Shown piece by piece: positions 50,911 through 60,256 of a stretch of 60,256 bases of DNA. The stretch is from positions 685,283-745,538 of the forward strand of contig NZ_KN214134.1 in assembly GCF_000763055.1 (NCBI RefSeq), read 5' to 3'. Position numbers and translations under genes: made by a program. This stretch comes from Collinsella sp. 4_8_47FAA (GTDB lineage: Bacteria; Actinomycetota; Coriobacteriia; Coriobacteriales; Coriobacteriaceae). Numbering within the stretch: position 1 is the first letter of the stretch; each line of letters opens with the position of its first letter. The notes below the pieces were generated by a model. That model did not search any database. It worked only from the letters and a program-made list of their open reading frames with translations, and was not told the origin of the DNA.

Positions 50911-52344
50911 ATGGCTGTTATTAATGTGCTGCCTTCGGATGGGAAGGTTATTGACGAGGGTCCTGTTGGTTGCTCTGTTGATGTTTGCTGCGATGACTTT
51001 CGCCATCTCGATATTGGACTGCCGCCCGAGATTCTTCGTCTCAAGGATGCTGGATATTTGACGCAGGCTGTTGCGGCTTGTGATCGTCTTTTGGGGCAGA
51101 ATCCCGATCCCTCGCTTGCTGCCTGCGTTCGTGCCGAGCGGTATCGCATGCTTGAGACGCCGCTTCATTTTTCGGTGTCGCGCGATCGGGCTATTGCGAT
51201 GATTCGCGAGGAGTGGCCTGAGTTTACCGAGGAGCAGTTTGACGATCTGATTGACCGTAAGCGTATTGACTGGCGCTTTATCGATGGCGAGCTGTTCGTT
51301 CTCGACAACTTCCTCGATTCGCTTCGCGTATATCCCAAAGAGGTTCCCGGCATGCGTCCCGATCCTACGGACGGAATTGCGCTGCGCAACGAGATGCTCA
51401 AGGAGATGGAGTCACAAAACGGATTGACTCGCGTTATTACGCTTAAGGCGTCCTTGTCTGTCCCCGGCGCTCTAGAGGGGGAGACCGTTCGCGCTTGGCT
51501 ACCCGTTGCCGCCACCTGCCGCCAACAGTCTCAGGTCGAGATTCTCGACATGACGCCGGAGGGTGCTGTTGCTCCCGCGAACGCTTCGGCGCGTACCGCC
51601 TCGTGGTCTTCTTCGAGTGAGCGCTCATTCTCGGTGACTTATCGTTATCACATCGATGCTGCTTATTGTGATGTCTACGGTGGCACACTTCCGGTTCATC
51701 CGCGTATGGACGCGCCTCTGCCCGAGGATATTTCCGAGGACCGTCCGCACATTGCATTTACGCCGTATCTGCAGCAGCTGACGGCCAGCGTTGTTGGCGG
51801 ACTCGAGGATCCGCTCGATCGCGCCCGTGCTATCTATGATTACCTGACGCAGTATATCGACTATCGCTATCAGCCGCCGTACTTGCTTTTGGGATCTATT
51901 GCCGATGACTGCGCGCATTCGCTCCGCGGCGATTGCGGCGTTATGGCGCTCACGTTTATCACCATGTGCCGTATCGCGGGCGTGCCTGCCCGTTGGCAGA
52001 GCGGCCTCTACGTTGCGCCCGATTCGGTGGGGTCGCACGACTGGGCAGAGTTCTATACGCCGCAGACCGGTTGGCTCAACGCCGACGTGTCATTTGGATC
52101 TTCTGCTCGCAGGATGGGGGAGGAGTGGCGCCGCCGTCACTACTTTGGCAATCTCGACCCATGGCGTATGGTGGCCAACAATCGATTCCAGGCAGAGTTT
52201 GAGCCCTCTTTCGACGGCATGCGCGAGGACCCTTACGATAACCAGATGGGTGAGGCTTCGGTCGACGGTCGCGGATGCCGTCAGCGCGAGATGCTACGCA
52301 CGGTCGAACTCATCGAAATGCTCGAAGTTCCATTTTCGGACTAA
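50911..52344 (+). CDS. transglutaminase-like domain protein
   Basis: The 477-residue protein has a transglutaminase-like (papain-fold) domain in its C-terminal half: Cys342 in RGDCGVMALTF, His376 in SHDWAEFY and Asp392 in NADVSF form the triad. The N-terminal 300 residues show helical features (IGLPPEILRLKDAGYLTQAVAACDRLLG) and a beta-rich region around 170-260. In bacteria such proteins are mostly proteases or peptide-modifying enzymes. No signal peptide is visible, so it is cytoplasmic. ATG 50911 has GGAG upstream; an in-frame ATG at 50875 has none. The first part of the gene uses U-ending codons (GTT, CTT, GGT) much more than its neighbours, which may mean a recent or foreign origin. Confidence 0.78.
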   Translation: MAVINVLPSDGKVIDEGPVGCSVDVCCDDFRHLDIGLPPEILRLKDAGYLTQAVAACDRLLGQNPDPSLAACVRAERYRMLETPLHFSVSRDRAIAMIREEWPEFTEEQFDDLIDRKRIDWRFIDGELFVLDNFLDSLRVYPKEVPGMRPDPTDGIALRNEMLKEMESQNGLTRVITLKASLSVPGALEGETVRAWLPVAATCRQQSQVEILDMTPEGAVAPANASARTASWSSSSERSFSVTYRYHIDAAYCDVYGGTLPVHPRMDAPLPEDISEDRPHIAFTPYLQQLTASVVGGLEDPLDRARAIYDYLTQYIDYRYQPPYLLLGSIADDCAHSLRGDCGVMALTFITMCRIAGVPARWQSGLYVAPDSVGSHDWAEFYTPQTGWLNADVSFGSSARRMGEEWRRRHYFGNLDPWRMVANNRFQAEFEPSFDGMREDPYDNQMGEASVDGRGCRQREMLRTVELIEMLEVPFSD

Positions 52345-52383
52345 TCGGTAGAAAGCTGTGATAAACTAACTCACGCATTACGT

Positions 52384-52470
52384 GCCCGAGTGGCGGAATT
52401 GGCAGACGCAGTGGACTCAAAATCCACCGTTGGCAACAACGTGCGAGTTCGAGTCTCGCCTCGGGCACCA
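52384..52470 (+). tRNA. tRNA-Leu (anticodon CAA), CCA encoded
   Basis: The acceptor stem is GCCCGAG / CTCGGGC, followed by an A discriminator and an encoded CCA. The anticodon stem GTGGA / TCCAC encloses the loop CTCAAAA, giving anticodon CAA. A long variable arm (class II tRNA) and the T-arm GCGAG TTCGAGT CTCGC are present. Confidence 0.96.
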
Positions 52471-52681
52471 TACATGCAAGTGAGCGTTCAAGGGGGTTGC
52501 GGCCCCCTTTTTCGTGCCGAACTCGCGTGAGCGCGCGAAGCGTTAAGCAAAAAGGCCTGTGGCCTGTTTGTAGCGGAGCGTGGCGAGGGCGCCACGCGCC
52601 CGAAGCCCGGGGCTTCGCGAAGCGAAGGCCCTTCGAGTCTCGCCTCGGGCACCATACATGCAAGCGAGCGTTCAAGGGGGT
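52448..52681. repeat. 50-bp direct repeat of the tRNA-Leu 3' end (possible att site pair)
   Basis: Copy 1 at 52448-52497 covers the T-loop, acceptor end and CCA of tRNA-Leu plus 27 bp downstream; copy 2 at 52632-52681 is identical except for one base. They are 184 bp apart. A duplicated tRNA 3' end is the mark left by tRNA-integrating elements that use the tRNA end as attB. With only 134 bp in between and no integrase, the element, if any, has been lost. Confidence 0.75.
52490..52512 (+). terminator. intrinsic terminator after tRNA-Leu
   Basis: GGGGG (52492-52496) pairs with CCCCC (52503-52507) with TTGCGG between, followed by TTTTT. It ends the tRNA transcript. Confidence 0.75.
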
Positions 52682-52741
52682 CAAGGCCTCTTTTTCGTGT
52701 ACGTAATGTGATAACGCGCTGTACGTGTTATTATTCGCAAG

Positions 52742-52900
52742 GCGTTGTTCCCGCAATGCCCTAAAGAGGAACCCGAGGGTTCCCACCTTTTGGCGCCAAT
52801 GAGCAGCTGACTGGTCATACAACTTAGATTCCCTTCCTCAAATCGAGGAAGTCTATGTGTACGACCTGGTTGTTGAGAAGCGCCGGGTTATTTTTTTATG
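52742..52900 (+). promoter_or_regulatory. infC leader with attenuator-like hairpin
   Basis: The leader before infC holds a hairpin GGAACCC-GA-GGGTTCC (52769-52784), then CACCTTTTGG. Just before the coding region ACCTGG (52865-52869) pairs with CCGGGT (52883-52888), followed by ATTTTTTT: an intrinsic terminator placed upstream of the gene. This layout resembles L20/infC leaders of Gram-positive bacteria, in which a ribosomal protein or IF3 represses the operon. Sequence-level membership is not tested. Confidence 0.6.
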
Positions 52901-52916
52901 AATGGAGGTAGGGAAA

Positions 52917-53471
52917 ATAGCTAAGTCTGATGACACCCGCATCAACGACGAGATCACTGCATCTTCGTGCCGTTTGATTGGCGTCGATGGCTCTCAGCTC
53001 GGCCTGTTCGCCATCCGCGATGCCCAGCGCGTCGCCGACGATCAGGGTCTCGACCTGGTCGAGATCGCTCCCAACGCGGAGCCGCCGGTCTGCAAGGTCA
53101 TGGACTACGGTAAGTTCAAGTACCAGCAGGCCATGAAGGCCAAGGCTGCTCGTAAGAACCAGTCCAAGGTCGAGGTCAAGGAAATGAAGTTCCGACCCAA
53201 GATCGACGTTGGCGACTACGAGACCAAGAAGGGCCACGTTCTGCGTTTCCTCAAGAAGGGCGCACGCGTTAAGATCACCATCATGTTCCGCGGCCGTGAG
53301 ATGGCTCACCCGGAGCAGGGCCTTAACGTTCTCGAGCGCCTCGCCGAGGATCTCAAGCCTTACGCTACGGTCGAGTCCAAGCCTAAGATGGAAGGCCGTA
53401 ACATGCTTATGCTGCTCGCCCCGATTAAGGGCGCCTTCGATGAGGATAAAGCGGCAAGCGATACCAAGTAA
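52917..53471 (+). CDS. infC: translation initiation factor IF-3
   Basis: IF-3 keeps the 30S subunit free and checks start codons. The 184-residue product has the N-terminal AKSDDTRINDEITASSCRLIGVDGSQLG, the linker KAKAARKNQSKVEVKEMKFRPKID, and the C-terminal domain with KKGHVLRFLKKGARVKITIMFRGREMAH. I place the start at ATA 52917-52919: GGAGG lies 8 nt upstream, and infC is known for rare start codons (AUU, AUA, AUC) that allow self-regulation. The only ATG (52902) overlaps that site. rpmI and rplT follow, the usual infC operon order. Transcription is preceded by an attenuator-like hairpin. Confidence 0.9.
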   Translation: MAKSDDTRINDEITASSCRLIGVDGSQLGLFAIRDAQRVADDQGLDLVEIAPNAEPPVCKVMDYGKFKYQQAMKAKAARKNQSKVEVKEMKFRPKIDVGDYETKKGHVLRFLKKGARVKITIMFRGREMAHPEQGLNVLERLAEDLKPYATVESKPKMEGRNMLMLLAPIKGAFDEDKAASDTK

Positions 53472-53503
53472 CTAGTGTTCTGTAACCGATTAAGGAGTAT
53501 TTC

Positions 53504-53695
53504 ATGCCTAAGATGAAGTCCCACAGCGGCACCAAGAAGCGTTTCCGCAAGACTGGTACCGGCAAGCTTATGCGCGCCAAGGCTTTCAAGAGCCACATCC
53601 TGAGCAAGAAGTCCACCAAGCGTAAGCGTGGCTTCCGTCAGGAGACCGAGATCGCCGCTGCCGACCGCAAGGTCATCAAGTCGCGTCTCGCCTAA
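53504..53695 (+). CDS. rpmI: 50S ribosomal protein L35
   Basis: This 63-residue basic protein ([21 protein letters not shown]) matches L35 of the large ribosomal subunit. AAGGAG precedes the ATG. It sits between infC and rplT, the conserved order, 32 nt after infC. Confidence 0.96.
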   Translation: MPKMKSHSGTKKRFRKTGTGKLMRAKAFKSHILSKKSTKRKRGFRQETEIAAADRKVIKSRLA

Positions 53696-53741
53696 GTTCG
53701 CGTTCCCGTTTTTCGTTTTACCGTCTAGGAGTTGATAGAAC

Positions 53742-54101
53742 ATGGCACGTATTAAGCGCGCTGTTGCCGCCAAGAAGAAGCGCCGTACCGTTATGCACCG
53801 TGCGAAGGGTTACTACGGTGCCGCTTCGCGTACTTACAAGCATGCTAAAGAGCAGGTCCAGCACTCCCTGCAGTATCAGTATCGTGATCGCCGCAACAAG
53901 AAGCGCGAGATCCGTTCTCTCTGGATCACCCGTATCAACGCTGCTGCTCGCCTGAACGACATCTCTTACTCTCAGTTCATGCACGGTCTGAAGGTTGCCG
54001 GCATCGAGCTCGACCGCAAGGTCCTGGCTCAGATGGCTTACGAGGACATCGAGTCCTTCAACGAGCTGGCTACCATCGCCAAGAAGGCTCTCGAGGCCTA
54101 A
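53742..54101 (+). CDS. rplT: 50S ribosomal protein L20
   Basis: The 119-residue product (ARIKRAVAAKKKRRTVMHRAKGYYGAASRTYKHA) matches L20, an early assembly protein of the large subunit. In low-GC Gram-positives L20 also binds its own operon leader and represses it; the hairpin-rich leader here suggests the same is possible. AGGAG lies 10 nt before the ATG. Confidence 0.96.
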   Translation: MARIKRAVAAKKKRRTVMHRAKGYYGAASRTYKHAKEQVQHSLQYQYRDRRNKKREIRSLWITRINAAARLNDISYSQFMHGLKVAGIELDRKVLAQMAYEDIESFNELATIAKKALEA

Positions 54102-54120
54102 TAGATTCTCTTGAATCGCT

Positions 54121-54158
54121 AGGGGAGTGTCGCGTTGTGCGCGGCGCTCCCTCTTTTT
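54121..54158 (+). terminator. intrinsic terminator of infC-rpmI-rplT
   Basis: GGGGAGTGTCGCG pairs with CGCGGCGCTCCCT with G-T pairs and a 4- to 6-nt loop, then CTTTTTAT. It lies 20 nt after the rplT stop. Confidence 0.88.
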
Positions 54159-54640
54159 ATCTGAAGCGCTGGTTTATATAGCAAAAGCGCGGGTAGATAG
54201 ACACTTAAAGGTGACCGATCTTTATATATCTCTTAACCGAAGGGTCATCATCTGATACGTGCAGTATTTCTGCATCAGCCTTTCTATTACTTATATAGGA
54301 AGCGATATATTGTGTAGGACTTGTGAAGAGTGGAATTGACGTCCCACATCGCTTCGCAGTCTGGCAATATATCTCCTTGCCGCGCGGCCCGGTCGAACCG
54401 GATGGACCGCAAAGCGTGCACCTTGAGAACCGGATACTGCGAGGATGGACACACCAGATGTGTCGCATCCGGGCAGACATCGAACCATTTGAAATGGTCT
54501 AACTTGGATTTGTTTTTCGCAAGGCCGCCGAGAGGCGGCCCCGAGAAATTCCTTTTCCTATCTAATAAAACCATATGAATCGAACGGAACCGATCAGCGA
54601 ATGACTGAGAGGACCGGACGGGCTCGAAGCCCATATATTT
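54159..54640 (+). promoter_or_regulatory. rRNA operon promoter and leader region
   Basis: This 480-nt stretch is AT-rich at its start and then structured. CCTTGAGAACCGGATA near 54420 is the conserved pre-rRNA leader element of Gram-positive rRNA operons, repeated in a variant form in the 16S-23S spacer. GGCCGCC-GAGA-GGCGGCC (54522-54540) is a perfect hairpin. ACCGGACGGGCTC (54613-54625) is complementary to 56198-56210 after 16S and forms its processing stem. Promoter -35/-10 boxes could not be assigned with confidence. Confidence 0.65.
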
Positions 54641-59515
<4,875 letters not shown>

Positions 59516-59668
59516 GGAACCGCACCTCGCGGCCCGCGGGACATGCGCTCTTAGGCGCGGTCCGGGCACGAGGATGCCCCCGAGTCAGTTCCCTTTCCTA
59601 TACGCCATGCGGCCCCCAGGGCACGCGAGAGAGACACCCGGACACCGTAACGGTGGGCGCCGCCCACC

Positions 59669-59785
59669 GGTCAGCGGCCAGAGCATGGGGGGCACGCCCG
59701 GTCCCGTTCCGAACCCGGAAGCTAAGCCCCATCGCGCCGAGAGTACTGCGGGGTCAGCCCGTGGGAGGCCAGGGCGCCGCTGACC
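59669..59785 (+). rRNA. rrf: 5S ribosomal RNA
   Basis: The 5' GGTCAGCGGCCAGAGC pairs with the 3' GGCGCCGCTGACC, and the core contains CCCGTTCCGAACCCGGAAG and GCCGAGAGTACTGCGGGGT, typical of 5S. The ends may be off by a few bases because CCACCGG / CCGGTGG extends the stem. Confidence 0.94.
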
Positions 59786-59820
59786 GGTGGACGGCACCGA
59801 GCCGTACGCTTGAACTTGGA

Positions 59821-59850
59821 AGGGGGAGGCCTCGCGGCCTCCCCCTTTTT
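59821..59850 (+). terminator. intrinsic terminator of the rRNA operon
   Basis: GGGGGAGGCC pairs with GGCCTCCCCC around TCGC and is followed by TTTTT. Confidence 0.95.
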
Positions 59851-60203
59851 GCGTTTATATAAACCGACATTTGCTCTATCTGCTTTAGGGGTGTCCGGAT
59901 TGGCTTTAGTCGAGGGCATCTTTGTCGTCCGCGGTGAGGTAGAGCCGATCTTTGTGCTTATGCCGCTTTCTGGTGGCGCTCAGTCAGCTACAGGGTTCTG
60001 TCGCCACGTATATCCGGACGGATCTTTTGCTCCTTATTTCCAGCAAATCAATTCAGGAACGTTGTTTTAATCAAATACACTCCGCCAGCGGGGCTCTATC
60101 TAATTGGTGATAGAGCCCCGCTGGCGTTTTATAGGTTTGTTAACGTTGTCCTTCAATTTATTACGGGCTTACTAGCGGAGACTGACGAGGGTATAAAGAT
60201 GCT
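59851..60203. other. intergenic region after the rRNA operon
   Basis: This stretch has no recognisable gene. A plus-strand frame ending at 60070 stays open back through the rRNA terminator, but its upstream part is made of terminator sequence, and no family was recognised. A second terminator-like hairpin lies at 60084-60130. Confidence 0.5.
60084..60130 (+). terminator. perfect 17-bp hairpin with T-run
   Basis: GCCAGCGGGGCTCTATC (60084-60100) pairs perfectly with 60109-60125 around an 8-nt loop, followed by GTTTTAT. It terminates a plus-strand transcript, either readthrough from the rRNA operon or a small unrecognised gene ending near 60070. Confidence 0.85.
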
Positions 60204-60256
60204 ATGTCTACAGTGGACAGCAAGATTCCCGAGGTCATACGGTCTGTCCAAGGTTT
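60204..60256 (+). CDS. start of an unknown gene (3' partial)
   Basis: ATG 60204 opens a frame (STVDSKIPEVIRSVQ) that runs off the window. No good ribosome binding site is seen; a TATAAA at 60192-60197, only 6 nt before the ATG, could be a -10 box of a nearly leaderless message. Too short to identify. Confidence 0.35.
   Translation, partial: MSTVDSKIPEVIRSVQG

Noticed and set aside
59810-60070. 86-codon plus-strand frame after 5S
   Set aside because: Its first part is the rRNA terminator hairpin and the rest has no recognisable domain. Kept only as a remark, since a terminator follows it.

Overview
The window is a chromosomal piece of a high-GC Gram-positive bacterium. The 16S rRNA gene (its 5' variable region), the C-ending codon use and the gene content point to the Coriobacteriia, most likely Collinsella (C. 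aerofaciens-like). This is recognition by eye, not an alignment. Ribosome binding sites are strong AGGAGG-type sequences matching the 16S 3' end, so most starts could be chosen with some confidence.

Layout. (1) 1-540: right part of an IS110-family element whose transposase carries an extra C-terminal helix-turn-helix. (2) 0.6-7.2 kb: trmB and a second SAM methyltransferase; a membrane-anchored XRE regulator translationally coupled to a DUF4097 protein; an Elp3-like radical SAM/GNAT tRNA-modifying enzyme and a spermidine-synthase-like protein. (3) 7.2-12.9 kb: a three-gene minus-strand operon of a TerB-N/TerB-C-like protein, a BrxD-like (DUF2791) P-loop ATPase and an Lhr/BrxHI-like helicase. 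This is the best candidate for an undescribed system, probably anti-phage or DNA processing. (4) 13.7-17.0 kb: an operon of secreted or membrane proteins, one with an LAQTG sorting signal. (5) 17.3-21.0 kb: a lactate-dehydrogenase-like flavoprotein with EtfB and a ferredoxin-EtfA fusion, resembling electron-confurcating lactate dehydrogenase. (6) 21-34.8 kb: HD hydrolase, AzlCD, a KdgT-like permease, a diguanylate cyclase, an EamA exporter, single-chain PurL, a CPA2 antiporter, an SDR and homoserine dehydrogenase. (7) 34.9-40.1 kb: the complete livJHMGF branched-chain amino acid ABC importer, preceded by a remnant of a second livJ. (8) 40.2-50.6 kb: CutC, a GalT-like DUF4931 protein, a bile-acid-symporter family protein, a RecJ-RecQ-type fusion, RelA/SpoT, an MBL hydrolase and class II fructose-bisphosphate aldolase. 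(9) 50.6-60.3 kb: a transglutaminase-like protein, tRNA-Leu(CAA) with a duplicated 3' end, infC-rpmI-rplT behind an attenuator-like leader, and a 16S-23S-5S rRNA operon without spacer tRNAs.

How the genes work together. LivJHMGF and AzlCD move branched-chain amino acids in opposite directions, and Hom lies on the route to threonine and isoleucine. The LDH/Etf set feeds lactate electrons to NAD. RelA, infC-rpmI-rplT and the rRNA operon are growth-rate genes grouped in the last 14 kb. Trm- and Elp3-type enzymes modify tRNA.

Several intergenic regions hold palindromic or tandem elements of no recognised class: a 62-bp tandem array (32.2 kb), a 22-bp inverted repeat (40.2 kb), and a 35-bp-arm hairpin with a partial second copy (50.6 kb). 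No CRISPR array was seen.
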